This document shows, piece after piece, positions 29,445 through 38,441 of a stretch of DNA of 64,000 bases. This DNA comes from Hellea sp039977295 (GTDB taxonomy: Bacteria; Pseudomonadota; Alphaproteobacteria; Caulobacterales; Maricaulaceae), in contig JBDWDN010000009.1 of the NCBI GenBank assembly GCA_039977295.1, positions 372,001 through 436,000 on the forward strand. Reading direction: 5' to 3'. Positions within the stretch are counted from its first letter, which is position 1. Every line of letters begins with the position of its first letter. Below the pieces are notes generated by a model that saw only the letters and a program-made list of their open reading frames with translations, was not told the DNA's origin and did not search any database. Made by a program: the position numbers and the translations under genes.

Positions 29445-29554
29445 AACTCCCGCCTCCCTTTATTTTAAAGCCTCAGACTTTTTTAATAACAAACGCGTGC
29501 CGATTTTAGGTATGAAATATTTCGGGTAAAATTAAGACCAATTTGTGATTACTG

Positions 29555-29776
29555 CTATTTTCCTTCTATTTTGCTGACGTACCATTCAGGATTTTGGCTC
29601 GCGGCATACCTTGTGAGCACATCTAAATGCGTCTGCAATTTTTCATGCTTATTCCCACTAGGAAAATGAATGACAAAGCATCCCCTCTCGGCATGTTCAA
29701 TTATGTATTGGGCCCCGTCATATTCAAGATATCCGCCCCTACCCTGATGAACCCTTTTAATCTTATCGAATGTCAT
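29555..29776 (-). CDS. Very small immunity-island protein
   Basis: 73 residues starting MTFDKIKRVH at ATG 29776; a GTG two codons upstream is a weaker alternative. It is compact and beta-rich (GGYLEYDGAQYIIEH, then GCFVIHFPSGNKH) with a helical end. It overlaps the preceding mini-gene by 14 bases. The family is not recognised. Confidence 0.6.
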   Translation of the reverse strand: MTFDKIKRVHQGRGGYLEYDGAQYIIEHAERGCFVIHFPSGNKHEKLQTHLDVLTRYAASQNPEWYVSKIEGK

Positions 29777-29909
29777 AATCACAGCTTCTCAAATTAATTA
29801 GGGCCAATTGGAAAGATTTGATTTCAGAAAAAAACGGCAATGACGTTAAAGGCTCCACCACATCCTTAGGGTCGTCTATTGCAAAATGGAGTGTGTATTC
29901 GTAGCCCAT
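29763..29909 (-). CDS. 48-residue mini-gene, possibly a truncated immunity protein
   Basis: ATG 29909 to TAA 29763. The start (MGYEYTLHFAIDD, then VVEPLTSLPFF) has the look of the N-terminus of a longer immunity-type family of about 100 residues, after which the sequence diverges and ends. AGG lies about 10 bases upstream, and the gene fits the gap between its neighbours. It could be a decayed gene or a true microprotein. Confidence 0.45.
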   Translation of the reverse strand: MGYEYTLHFAIDDPKDVVEPLTSLPFFSEIKSFQLALINLRSCDYDIR

Positions 29910-29931
29910 AATTTATTTACCTATTTTTGTT

Positions 29932-30267
29932 TCAAGGCTTCACCGTTCTTAAGAGACCAAAATCTATCTCCCATTGATTTATATAAGTCTTCATATCTGA
30001 TTTCATGGCTTCATTAAGACCGAAATGCATGTCCGTTATGATATTCGTGTCCTCAATATCTAGCGTTTCCAAGCAGAGATAATTTCCAGTTTCATCTTCA
30101 AAGATTCCCATGCCCGACATCGGGTTAATATAGGCCCAGCGTCCTTTGTTGACGTGTTCGAGGCAGCTATCATAAATTAGGTCAGCCAGCTCAGCATTAC
30201 GCGCGAATCTGCCCCACCCGCCCAGCGGTTCGAGCGTAAAATACGCTACAGACTTATCTTTTGTCAT
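29932..30267 (-). CDS. Small immunity-island protein, unknown
   Basis: 111 residues, acidic and soluble, with an aromatic/glycine opening (FTLEPLGGWGRFA) and WAYINPMSGMGIFED in the middle. Its ATG overlaps the previous stop as ATGA, so translation is coupled. The family is not recognised. Confidence 0.68.
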   Translation of the reverse strand: MTKDKSVAYFTLEPLGGWGRFARNAELADLIYDSCLEHVNKGRWAYINPMSGMGIFEDETGNYLCLETLDIEDTNIITDMHFGLNEAMKSDMKTYINQWEIDFGLLRTVKP

Positions 30268-30776
30268 TGATCTGAAACCCTCAGCAACGCTCTATCCATT
30301 ATCCAGAACCCCACAAATCCATAATCTTGCAGGTCATAAGACTCATCTGATTCAAAATGCAGTTCGACTTTGCTGTCCAGCTTTAGAGTGAGAGAAAATA
30401 AACTATCATTTTTCTCTGCCTCAAACCCAATACCCTCATCTTTGAGAGCCTGCATAACATAAGGCAAACTCAGCTCGGACGTATCCCTTTCGAAAATCCA
30501 TTTCTGTGTCAGCCGTAACGATTTTCCAGACTCTAACTGTCCTTCATAATCAGCGAAAATTAGGAAAAGTATGTCGTGTGAAAAATGAAGTTCGAAATCT
30601 CCATAGTTAAAGATTTCGAACTCACCATGTCTGTAACTTTCGCCGTTGTCAAAATCATCTGGGAGCGGGAAATTCCCCAGCACCCAATCCCTAGTTTGAC
30701 CCGTTTTGAGAACATCAAATGTCCCGTCCTTGACAAACGCTAGAATATCTATTTGGGCTGACGTAATAGATTTCAT
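30264..30776 (-). CDS. Immunity-type protein, unknown family
   Basis: 170 residues from the ATG one base after the upstream stop. The N-terminal half (GQTRDWVLGNFPLPDDF, then FEIFNYGDFELHF) follows a pattern seen in immunity-like proteins that present a beta-sheet face. The second half is a strand-rich repeat of the same size. It is acidic and cytosolic. No Pfam name is assigned. Confidence 0.65.
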   Translation of the reverse strand: MKSITSAQIDILAFVKDGTFDVLKTGQTRDWVLGNFPLPDDFDNGESYRHGEFEIFNYGDFELHFSHDILFLIFADYEGQLESGKSLRLTQKWIFERDTSELSLPYVMQALKDEGIGFEAEKNDSLFSLTLKLDSKVELHFESDESYDLQDYGFVGFWIMDRALLRVSDQ

Positions 30777-30777
30777 T

Positions 30778-31128
30778 TTAAATGCCGCCCTCAAACTCGC
30801 TATCAAAAACTTCCCATTCAAACTTAGCGGCGATTTTCTGAGCTAATGTATAATATGCGTGCACAGCCGCATCACTGCCGTCAATCGAGCATATCAATTC
30901 AATTTGATTTACGGTGTTCGGCTGACGCGTAACATCCATTGCATAATTTCCATTCTCGTCACCAAATACCGCTAAGACTTGAAGCCAAGGAAACTCCGTA
31001 TTATTTTCATAGCTAAGGGCGGCCTTCCTTTTCAGTTCAGGACGCCCTCCCAGAAAAGCGTCCACATCCATCGCCGCAACCGACTTAGAATATTTCGGGC
31101 CTGATCTAATACTTAAATATCGGTACAT
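30778..31128 (-). CDS. Small immunity-island protein, unknown
   Basis: 116 residues, soluble, alpha/beta, with PWLQVLAVFGDENG in the middle and a C-terminal helix-strand pair (FEWEVFDSEF). It is directly coupled to the following gene. The family is not recognised. Confidence 0.65.
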   Translation of the reverse strand: MYRYLSIRSGPKYSKSVAAMDVDAFLGGRPELKRKAALSYENNTEFPWLQVLAVFGDENGNYAMDVTRQPNTVNQIELICSIDGSDAAVHAYYTLAQKIAAKFEWEVFDSEFEGGI

Positions 31129-31146
31129 AAATCTTTCAACCTTCCC

Positions 31147-31521
31147 TTAAAGGGACGCCATCAAGGCCTTCGTTTCCAAATAAACTTCCTCCAAAACTTC
31201 TGAATCTGTGGGTTTCGAGACCATTCTTTGCAGGTCGCTTTTTAATTGAGAGAACACATCTTCCCTCAATTCTGGTATCAAATGGACAATGATAAAATAC
31301 TTCCATGTATCATCAGCGCTCGAAAGAATGTTTTTAAGCGGCAGAACAAGTTCATCACCCAGCCCCTTAACCCTATCGATAACATGGCTTGCGACGGGCC
31401 AGTTGACGTCAGCGGTCCAACCAAGCAAGTCATCAAGATGATCTATCACCTCTGCATCACTCGCTTTGTTTAAGCGCTTGCAAGCCGCCATATCGAACTT
31501 ATCTTTTGGAACTATGTGCAT
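31147..31521 (-). CDS. DUF5071-domain protein
   Basis: 124 residues that fit DUF5071 well: a helical N-terminus, then NWPVASHVIDRV, PLKNILSSADDTWKYFII, and the end PTDSEVLEEVYLETKAL. The family is HEAT-like, all helical, and typical of immunity-gene neighbourhoods, with unknown molecular targets. The length is normal. Gaps of 18 and 62 bases separate it from its neighbours. Confidence 0.8.
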   Translation of the reverse strand: MHIVPKDKFDMAACKRLNKASDAEVIDHLDDLLGWTADVNWPVASHVIDRVKGLGDELVLPLKNILSSADDTWKYFIIVHLIPELREDVFSQLKSDLQRMVSKPTDSEVLEEVYLETKALMASL

Positions 31522-31583
31522 AACTCACTCTATAACGCCCGGCATTGCGCGCTTGAGGGTTTTAGCTTTTGCAAGCTCGATTT

Positions 31584-32177
31584 TCATTGCTGATGGAGCC
31601 ACTTCAGAAAGGCCCTAAAATCAATCCAGCTCTGCACCGTGATACCATCTGCATATACCACAACCCTGCTATTACTCCACGTTAATGTTTCAGGCTGAGT
31701 TTCGAAACCATAATAATCTATATGGTGGGGTTGGCGCACCCACATAAAGGCGTGTAGATTATCAGGCAATCCTTTGGATATTGAATCTGGCATGGCGTTA
31801 TTATTTTCGATGACATGCGCATCACCCATTTTTTGCGTCAGCTCACCTGACGCGGTTAGCTTGAACAAGGCGTTAATACTCTCAAGTTTTTCGCAGTCTT
31901 CGATTACCTCACAGACTATATCTGGTTCATCTGTTTTTTGTTGCCAGTCATCTCCGCGACACTCCTGCATCGCGACCAACCCCAGAAGTTCAACCGGATC
32001 CGTTGCTGAAAAATATCGCCCCTCTTTTTCGGCATTCCAATCTAGAAATTCTGGCTCTTCTTCATTGAGATCATCTGGTTCAATCCACACTCTATAACCC
32101 TTTTCCCTAAGCGTATTTAGAGCAGGATTTTGCGTGTTCCCAGCAATGCGTATGGATAGGCGTCTTTTCGGCTGCAT
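31584..32177 (-). CDS. Immunity-island protein, unknown
   Basis: 197 residues, acidic and soluble. The N-terminal RLSIRIAGNTQ strand is followed by FSATDPVELLGLVAM, a phrase that looks conserved, and the C-terminus ends with an amphipathic helix (FRAFLKWLHQQ). No domain could be named. Confidence 0.65.
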   Translation of the reverse strand: MQPKRRLSIRIAGNTQNPALNTLREKGYRVWIEPDDLNEEEPEFLDWNAEKEGRYFSATDPVELLGLVAMQECRGDDWQQKTDEPDIVCEVIEDCEKLESINALFKLTASGELTQKMGDAHVIENNNAMPDSISKGLPDNLHAFMWVRQPHHIDYYGFETQPETLTWSNSRVVVYADGITVQSWIDFRAFLKWLHQQ

Positions 32178-32231
32178 CGTCAGTTTTTCCCGCTGTGTTC
32201 ATATCTATATTTAAGATAAATATTAATCTTC

Positions 32232-32597
32232 TTACTCTCCAAGGAAGAGAGATGTCATCTTATCTAATTCCGTTTCGTCATATGCGTCATCAAGGACTCG
32301 CATAGCGTTCACTATATCTTGCCGCGCCGGCTTTGCCTTTCCCGTTGCTGCGTAAGCGTCGACAATGAAATGAGCCATTTCAAGGAAGCTCATTCGGAAA
32401 AACCATTTTACCGGTGGGTCTTCGTCGACATTCACTGACATAGAGATGGAGCTATCATTATCAACACCGCATTGCGCAAAGTCCTGATCACTTAGCGCGC
32501 TATGTTTCACGCTAAACCCGTATGGCGTGGTTTCAACCGGGATAGCAAGGCCGCGCATAAGGCTGATAGCGTCTTTGACGTCTTTAGAAGACATCAT
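32232..32597 (-). CDS. Small immunity-island protein, unknown
   Basis: 121 residues, acidic, with the C-terminal half helical. The ATG at 32597 (or 32594) lies inside the end of the DUF4303 gene, so the two are translationally coupled. The family is not recognised. Confidence 0.62.
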   Translation of the reverse strand: MMSSKDVKDAISLMRGLAIPVETTPYGFSVKHSALSDQDFAQCGVDNDSSISMSVNVDEDPPVKWFFRMSFLEMAHFIVDAYAATGKAKPARQDIVNAMRVLDDAYDETELDKMTSLFLGE

Positions 32598-33102
32598 GAT
32601 GCTCAAACACGAAAGCCCTAAAGTCCGGTGTCTTTTTAGGGGTGTCTAATATTCCTGACGCTATAATTTTTTGAAACGCCTCTCTGCCAGCAGCTTCGAA
32701 TAGGCTGGCAAAAGCCTCGCAGCTCACCGCCGCCTCAGGATCCCTTAAATTATACATATAGGTCTTATGGGCATTGAGCCTATCAAGCGTAGATTGCCAT
32801 TCTTTCTCCCAAATCCCGCAATCATAGTTTAAATCGAAATAGGCCCATTCTTGGTTATTCCACCGAATGCCGTCTCCCATTATATCTTCTAATGAAAACC
32901 CATCTTTTAGATATGAGGCGATGGTAGGCTGAAAGGATTCAACGCTGCTCGCGCCGACATGAAAATACCCTTCTTCCGCTAGAATTTCGACGCAAAACCC
33001 GTAGAAAAATTCGTTTTCATGTGCCTTAAAAAATGCCTCCAGACTGGGAATAGCGGCCTCATAGAGAGCGGCCACAAGTTCATGTTTAGATATCAGTTCC
33101 AT
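32584..33102 (-). CDS. DUF4303-like protein
   Basis: 172 residues. FFYGFCVEI near residue 33, YFHVGASSVESF, and RWNNQEWAYFD match the layout of DUF4303 proteins, a family common in polymorphic-toxin immunity loci. It is cytosolic and acidic. It lies two bases after the upstream gene and overlaps the next, so it sits in the most tightly packed part of the array. Confidence 0.72.
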   Translation of the reverse strand: MELISKHELVAALYEAAIPSLEAFFKAHENEFFYGFCVEILAEEGYFHVGASSVESFQPTIASYLKDGFSLEDIMGDGIRWNNQEWAYFDLNYDCGIWEKEWQSTLDRLNAHKTYMYNLRDPEAAVSCEAFASLFEAAGREAFQKIIASGILDTPKKTPDFRAFVFEHHDVF

Positions 33103-33104
33103 CT

Positions 33105-33926
33105 TTACTTCGCTGACTGTGCTTTAATTTCAAAAATTTCAAAGGCTTTGTCGAAATCAACGCCGAGCTCGCCCCTCCAGCCCGCAAGGGGCGCAACAAT
33201 GTCAGAACGGGCGGGTTGATTATTCATGCCTTCATCACTGGGAAGAACGCCAATGACAGCCAGCGTTTGCAATATACCATAGCGCTTATATTTGTCTGTC
33301 TTTGGAAGCAGTTTCAATTTTCCTATTCGTTTTTCTAATAGCCCTGGCGTTTCGCCTGTTTCCGCCGTCGCGATTTCCTGCAAGAGGGTAATAAAGCGCT
33401 CACGGTCGTCATCCGTCAAATTTGGTTTTTCCACCTCAGAAATCTCCTCTAATTCCAAGAGAAAGTCAGCACAGCCTTCATTCCAAGAATGTCCATAATA
33501 ATAGGTCAGCAGCGCATGGGTTCTATCCAAGACGGTCTCATCAGGTAGATCACAGATTGCACAGGTGGTTCGATTGCTGGATGTTTCAAAGCTATGCCGA
33601 CTGAGCCCATTCATGTGCCAATAGCTCATCAAGCTTTGCCGGTATCTCGGGACGTCACCAGAAAGTCCCTTAATGAAAAGCGCTGTGCATAAATCTAATG
33701 TGACCTTACCGCGGCCCTTTATCTCTAAGAAACCTTCAATAAGCTCATCATGTGTGAATTCTTTAAAGTCATTCGGAACGAGATTTGCGTCTTCCAAAAG
33801 CGCCTTCTGTGAATCCGTCAGAAACTCTGTCTTTCGCCCGACTTTGCCGAAATAGGTTTTTTCGTAATCGGCATTTTCGTGATGATAGACCTTCTTTAGC
33901 ACGCCAATGGCTTTTGTTTTACGCAT
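33105..33926 (-). CDS. Immunity-island protein with a single CxxC, unknown
   Basis: 273 residues, one of the longer products of the array. It has TTCAICDLPDE near residue 120 and otherwise a helical, charged sequence. Two further segments (YYYGHSWNEGCADFLLEL and LAGWRGELGVDFDKAFEIF) look structured, but no domain was recognised. Confidence 0.68.
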   Translation of the reverse strand: MRKTKAIGVLKKVYHHENADYEKTYFGKVGRKTEFLTDSQKALLEDANLVPNDFKEFTHDELIEGFLEIKGRGKVTLDLCTALFIKGLSGDVPRYRQSLMSYWHMNGLSRHSFETSSNRTTCAICDLPDETVLDRTHALLTYYYGHSWNEGCADFLLELEEISEVEKPNLTDDDRERFITLLQEIATAETGETPGLLEKRIGKLKLLPKTDKYKRYGILQTLAVIGVLPSDEGMNNQPARSDIVAPLAGWRGELGVDFDKAFEIFEIKAQSAK

Positions 33927-33947
33927 AATGATCCCTGCTCGTGAAAA

Positions 33948-34838
33948 TTACTGACTGTTTAAAAATGGAATATTTTCAATGGCCGTCTTGGCTTTTTTAC
34001 CCGAAAGCGTCTCATAACTCTCGAGCAATGTCTCGAGTTTTTTAGGTTTACAGGCCGGGCAAAACTCTCTTTGGCGTGCGCCTACAGCTGCTATGAAATT
34101 TGTGTTCCTGCATTTCCCGCAAGGGTCTCGTTGGTAAGGGAAAAACAAAGGGTGATAGGTAACTGCATTTTTAGGCAAATGGCGCGCCAGCTCCGCATAG
34201 AACTCAAACGGATAACGCCGGGGACTCACATGGAGGTATTTCAGCTTTTTAAACTTTGCGAAATCGATGGCCCTTAGCTCCGTTTTCTTACTGAAGAACT
34301 TTAGATGCTCTAATTTTTTCAGGGAAAACAACGCTTCGACATCCGGTAAGACGCTGCCCTGCCCATGCAAATTACCTTCTATGGAAAATTCGCGAATATT
34401 TGGTATCGTCTTCAAAACGCTAATGTCATTAAGCTTTAAAACCTCGGACACAAATAAGCTTTCCAACTGTTTCATCCCCTGGAGGAAATCTAGTGTCGTA
34501 ATCTTCTTGATATTATACAAGATCAGATATTTTAGAGACGCTAAAGACTTAAAAGATGGCCAGTCTTCGTGTTTGTCACCGCTAATGCTCAACATCTCCA
34601 AATTAGGCAATTGCGACAGAGCTGTCACAACATCAGCCGTGACGCTTATAAGGCTAACATACCGAATGGATTTAAACTGCGGCAGGAGCTCCATATTTTT
34701 GACCTTGGGATTAAAGCTTATCAGCTCCACATCTTTATCAAGCTCCGCGAAATCACGAACGTTGACTTCATTTTCGAAGACGCCAAGATACGGGTAATCG
34801 GGGCCCTCTCCTATTGTGGTAATAAATTTTTTGCGCAT
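33948..34838 (-). CDS. Leucine-rich-repeat protein with C-terminal zinc ribbon
   Basis: 296 residues. Residues ~50-210 carry about seven irregular leucine-rich repeats (LPNLEMLSISG, LASLKYLILYN, LKKLEHLKFFS, FKKLKYLHVSP). Near residue 240 CGKCRNTNF and CPACKPKK form a likely four-Cys zinc ribbon. LRR proteins bind other proteins, which fits toxin neutralisation; the fused zinc ribbon is unusual. It is the first gene of the 10-kb minus-strand array, so the main promoter probably lies just upstream. Confidence 0.72.
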   Translation of the reverse strand: MRKKFITTIGEGPDYPYLGVFENEVNVRDFAELDKDVELISFNPKVKNMELLPQFKSIRYVSLISVTADVVTALSQLPNLEMLSISGDKHEDWPSFKSLASLKYLILYNIKKITTLDFLQGMKQLESLFVSEVLKLNDISVLKTIPNIREFSIEGNLHGQGSVLPDVEALFSLKKLEHLKFFSKKTELRAIDFAKFKKLKYLHVSPRRYPFEFYAELARHLPKNAVTYHPLFFPYQRDPCGKCRNTNFIAAVGARQREFCPACKPKKLETLLESYETLSGKKAKTAIENIPFLNSQ

Positions 34839-35014
34839 TACATACTCCTGTCATGCGTGAGGACATTCGATTGGCAAACTCTTTACAACTTATGCCTCAT
34901 TCAGGATTAATCATTTCACAACATCTCTATATCTTCTAAGGCGAATTTATGACCTGTCAGGCCTTTTTTTGGGCCAATTGAAGATGTAACCAAAGACAGA
35001 AAAAGGGCTGCCTC
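34839..35014. promoter_or_regulatory. Divergent promoter region inside the immunity island
   Basis: 176 AT-rich bases between the first genes of the minus-strand and plus-strand blocks. It must contain both promoters. I saw GGCC followed by seven T and GGGCC around 34962-34975, but no convincing -35/-10 pairs. Confidence 0.4.
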
Positions 35015-35329
35015 ATGACTATTGAAGATGCATTTGAATTAATAAACAGAGAATTTGAGTCAGATGATGGACTCGATCTGCTTTTCCGCATGAGCGCGGA
35101 TATTGAAGTTGAGCGGTTGGAAAATTTTCTAAAGGCATTGGCCCTTTTACAAGAGCATTACACAGGACGGGATCTGATGGAGAAAGATATCGCTTATAAA
35201 TTATTCTCTTACTATACGACATTAAGCGCCAGCGCAGGCCATTGGAAGGTTAGCCGCCCAGAAGGCTTAACCGTGCAGACTGTTTCCGCGATCTACATCG
35301 CGATATCAGGAATTTTCTCCACGCAATAG
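35015..35329 (+). CDS. Small helical immunity-island protein
   Basis: 104 residues, all helical and acidic, with no export signal. It is the first gene of the plus-strand block and 10 bases ahead of the next. The family is not recognised. Confidence 0.65.
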   Translation: MTIEDAFELINREFESDDGLDLLFRMSADIEVERLENFLKALALLQEHYTGRDLMEKDIAYKLFSYYTTLSASAGHWKVSRPEGLTVQTVSAIYIAISGIFSTQ

Positions 35330-35339
35330 AGGTCACAAT

Positions 35340-35795
35340 ATGACGGAAAAAATCCAAGCCAAATGGAAAGAAGGCTTTGTCCTCGGGCATAACTGCATTG
35401 CGCGCGCCGATGGGTCTGTGACCCTTGCAAGCACGTGTAGACTCTATGATCCTAACACAAAGACATATTCCCAAACATGGGGGCCTTTATGCGATACGAC
35501 GGTTGAGGGGCTTGAAAAATATGATGAAGACTTATGGACGGAAGTCGATATTTTTCATTCACCCTTTATGTTTGAAAACCAAGTCATTGTATATGGCGAT
35601 GGCGGCATGGGGAATGAGGGCTATGTCGCATCTACAAATCCAGATTTCTCTTTGAACTGGAGCCTCTTCTTCACCTTCTCCAATCCTATAACGAAAGCTG
35701 AGGTCATAGATAGGCAGCTTATATGTTACGGGAGCGGAACCGCGATTGTAAAAATAAATATGGATGACCTAACGTCCATTTCAGTCACACTGTAA
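35340..35795 (+). CDS. Beta-rich immunity-island protein
   Basis: 151 residues with a repeating strand pattern ending each unit in short aromatic turns (FMFENQVIVYGDGGMG, then QLICYGSGTAIVKI), suggesting a small propeller or beta-sandwich. It is cytosolic. No named family was recognised. Confidence 0.65.
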   Translation: MTEKIQAKWKEGFVLGHNCIARADGSVTLASTCRLYDPNTKTYSQTWGPLCDTTVEGLEKYDEDLWTEVDIFHSPFMFENQVIVYGDGGMGNEGYVASTNPDFSLNWSLFFTFSNPITKAEVIDRQLICYGSGTAIVKINMDDLTSISVTL

Positions 35796-35801
35796 AAAAC
35801 G

Positions 35802-36185
35802 ATGCGAATCGAGACAAATATTTATCTAGAGTCCTATTTTGGAATGATGCGTGATATATTCATTAAGGGCAATCAGGTCACGATTACTTTTTATGCTATC
35901 CTAAATGATGATTTGAATTTTAGTTTTAAAAGGACTTATGCCTCGGACACGGAGGCCAGAAACGGCCTCATTGACTATATCGCAAAGACTAAAGCCCTAA
36001 AAACAGGCCTGCCCTATAACTCCGAAACCAAAAAACGCATAAATCAATCCATAGAGCGTTTCATGGGTGACATAATCCGCAAAGAAGTTGAACTGCCAGA
36101 CACACAATACGAATACCAAGGAGACACAGAATATTTGCAAACCTTGTTAAAACAATACACCCAGTATCTTCCTCCATTCAACTAG
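35802..36185 (+). CDS. Small immunity-island protein, unknown
   Basis: 127 residues: an N-terminal beta meander (IFIKGNQVTITFYAI) followed by helices. It starts 6 bases after the previous stop. The family is not recognised. Confidence 0.65.
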   Translation: MRIETNIYLESYFGMMRDIFIKGNQVTITFYAILNDDLNFSFKRTYASDTEARNGLIDYIAKTKALKTGLPYNSETKKRINQSIERFMGDIIRKEVELPDTQYEYQGDTEYLQTLLKQYTQYLPPFN

Positions 36186-36267
36186 CCGGAGTTATTGGAG
36201 ATGATCGGCCATTACCAACGGAGCAAAAGGCTGATGAAATTTTGAAAACGTCGAAAAGATCACAAAT

Positions 36268-36588
36268 ATGCCATCAGACAAATATTTAGAAAAAGCCAAA
36301 GCGCAGCTTTCCCTCAGGCCCATATTCGAGCTTAACGGCGCGGACATTCAAATCGTGCTCATCCTAGACCAAAGCCCGCCTTTGGACGCTTATTGGTATA
36401 AAGGAAAGCAGGCCCATATTATTGCCGTAGATGTTGAGGGTAATTTCTTCCTGCGCCAAAGTAGCGGGGTTGTAAAATATTGGGTTCACAAAACCAAATC
36501 GCTAGAAAACGTCTCCCTCAGCGTGAAAGACTTTGTAGCGGGCTTAGGCGAGGATACTTCCGGCATAATAGGGAGGCATCATGCCTAG
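36268..36588 (+). CDS. SUKH/SMI1-like C-terminal fragment or short immunity protein
   Basis: 106 residues. HIIAVDVEGNFFLR followed by SGVVKYWVHKT and FVAGL is the style of the SMI1/KNR4 (SUKH) C-terminal half, in which a strand-turn-strand precedes a helix. The N-terminal half of a full SUKH domain is missing, so it is either a short variant or 5'-truncated. Its stop overlaps the next ATG by 8 bases. Confidence 0.6.
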   Translation: MPSDKYLEKAKAQLSLRPIFELNGADIQIVLILDQSPPLDAYWYKGKQAHIIAVDVEGNFFLRQSSGVVKYWVHKTKSLENVSLSVKDFVAGLGEDTSGIIGRHHA

Positions 36589-37081
36589 CGGAAAACAAAC
36601 ATTACTCTCCCTTCTTACGGAGTATTCCCAGAGATATAGTGAAACGTCTGATTTAGATGAGATATCAGACCGTGTGAAAGCCGGCTTATTGCTACACGGT
36701 TCATCATCTAATAGCATGTGGAAGGCCGTCGAAGACATAACCTGGAAAAGCCATTGCGCCCGAGAAGATGGCCTAACTGTAACTGAGCAAGGTTTAACGC
36801 TTGAGCCCTCGGGCATTCTTCTGACCGATCTTTTTAGCGTCATTTCAGAGGATGAAACGCTTATAAACCATGTTAGGAAAACCTATCCTGAAATCAGCCC
36901 CGACGCGTTTCAATCAGCCCTGCATATTATTTGGCTCCTCCTCGGTTCCGTTGAATGGTCTAAGGCACATGAGGAGATAGAAAGTAAAATTGACGTGGAT
37001 GGCGCTCAGCAAAAAAAGTCACTAAAAGCCTATCAACGCAAGCTCAAAGAATATCGAGAAGACCCAGAGGACTATTCTTAA
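36581..37081 (+). CDS. Immunity-island protein, helical
   Basis: 166 residues, mainly helical, ending in a charged tail (KAYQRKLKEYREDPEDYS). GGGAGG lies five bases before the ATG, one of the best ribosome sites in the island. The family is not recognised. Confidence 0.68.
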   Translation: MPSGKQTLLSLLTEYSQRYSETSDLDEISDRVKAGLLLHGSSSNSMWKAVEDITWKSHCAREDGLTVTEQGLTLEPSGILLTDLFSVISEDETLINHVRKTYPEISPDAFQSALHIIWLLLGSVEWSKAHEEIESKIDVDGAQQKKSLKAYQRKLKEYREDPEDYS

Positions 37082-37085
37082 ACTA

Positions 37086-37889
37086 ATGACAAATACCAAT
37101 ACACTCTCCCGTGCTGCAGCAATCGAAACCCTCGCAAAGCATGAAATGACGTCCAAAGATGATAGGGCTGACTCCTTAGGCCATCTTCATTCAAATTACG
37201 ATTGGAATGGAGATTTAAGCCAGCAAATCACCTATAGCTGGGATGAGACGCATAAGAAACATATGCCCGATTCAGAGCCGAATATAGTGTTTCAAAAAAT
37301 TGTCGACTCTGGGCTATCGGATGTCTTCATTACAGGGAAATTCGGAGATCCTTCAGACAGTAAATATGATGACATTCTCATTGAATATGCGAAGGAAGAT
37401 TTCCAATTTTGGAATAATGATCAACTGCTCGAAGCTTTGGACGCATTAGGCCATAAAACGAGGAGACTCATCGGCACATTAAAACTATATGCCTGTCCCT
37501 GCTGCGGCGCGAATTCTTTAACGGAAAGAGGTGAATGGGATATATGCCCTATCTGTTGGTGGGAAGATGATGGCACGGATAATGAAGAGGCTAGTCTTTA
37601 TTTCAGCGGGCCCAATAACGGCCTGCAGTTAACGGCTGCGCGGATAAATTTTATAGAACACGGCATCTACAATCCTGACCGAAAAGACTTATTAGAGAAG
37701 GCGCTTCCTCTTAAATTATTTGACCTAACCCGAATTTTCAAAATTGACTCGCAAAATGGTAGGATCTTCGAAACAAGCACAAACTGGCAAGCCCCGTTAA
37801 AGCCCCCGCATTTAAATGAGGGAGAGGGCCTCCCAAAGGTGAGCCTCGCTGGCGCGGCTTTGAGGGATTGGCCGCCGCTGGATGAATAA
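37086..37889 (+). CDS. CPCC zinc-domain protein with N-terminal extension
   Basis: 267 residues. YACPCCGANSL near residue 138 followed by WDICPICWWEDD gives the four-Cys core of the cysteine-rich CPCC domain (PF14206), with the usual continuation NNGLQLTAARINF. CPCC proteins are frequent in immunity-gene arrays. The ~130 residues before the domain and ~70 after are not recognised. Confidence 0.8.
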   Translation: MTNTNTLSRAAAIETLAKHEMTSKDDRADSLGHLHSNYDWNGDLSQQITYSWDETHKKHMPDSEPNIVFQKIVDSGLSDVFITGKFGDPSDSKYDDILIEYAKEDFQFWNNDQLLEALDALGHKTRRLIGTLKLYACPCCGANSLTERGEWDICPICWWEDDGTDNEEASLYFSGPNNGLQLTAARINFIEHGIYNPDRKDLLEKALPLKLFDLTRIFKIDSQNGRIFETSTNWQAPLKPPHLNEGEGLPKVSLAGAALRDWPPLDE

Positions 37890-37946
37890 TATTTTCAGGA
37901 TAGGCGTTAGTGATTGGATGCTGAAACCTGCGGAAAACACGATGAA

Positions 37947-38414
37947 ATGACGTATAGAATAGATGAAATCATAAATGTTATCTGCAATTGGATTGAAGAC
38001 AATAAGTGTCAAACGAAGCTTGTCTCCCTCACTCTTTCATTTGGAAGGAATAAGGGCATAGAAACGCCTGAATTGTTGTTTGGCGTCGTGACGGCTGAAG
38101 ACATCGAGTATTGGAAAGAGAAGGAAGATTTCTTCGACTATATTTGGAACCAAGCCGAATGTTCCCATAGCGAATTAGAGCCAAAGGCCATCAATAAGAA
38201 CTTTAATTTTGATGTGCAAAGACCCCGACCATATTACATCAATCTTTTGCTTCAAGATAAGCAGAAGATAAAATCAAGACTATATCAAAGAGCGGGCTTA
38301 GACGTTTTTGTATATGTTCATGATTTAGAAGATCACGACATAGGCGCTATTATTGATCAGAATTTTGATAATAATGAAATGCAAAGCCTAAAAGATGCAG
38401 GGCTCTGGAATTGA
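37947..38414 (+). CDS. Small immunity-island protein, unknown
   Basis: 155 residues from the ATG at 37947; a TTG 33 bases upstream is possible but adds an unlikely sequence. It is acidic, alpha/beta, with VTAEDIEYWKEKEDFFDYIW in the centre. The final gene of the plus-strand block, convergent with the next minus-strand gene. Confidence 0.62.
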   Translation: MTYRIDEIINVICNWIEDNKCQTKLVSLTLSFGRNKGIETPELLFGVVTAEDIEYWKEKEDFFDYIWNQAECSHSELEPKAINKNFNFDVQRPRPYYINLLLQDKQKIKSRLYQRAGLDVFVYVHDLEDHDIGAIIDQNFDNNEMQSLKDAGLWN

Positions 38415-38441
38415 AGAAAAGCATGGCGTTGACATAAACAC

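Noticed and set aside
36186..36267. Possible remnant of an immunity gene (GDDRPLPTEQ-like translation) between two array genes
   Set aside because: Too short and without a start or clear family; may be chance coding.
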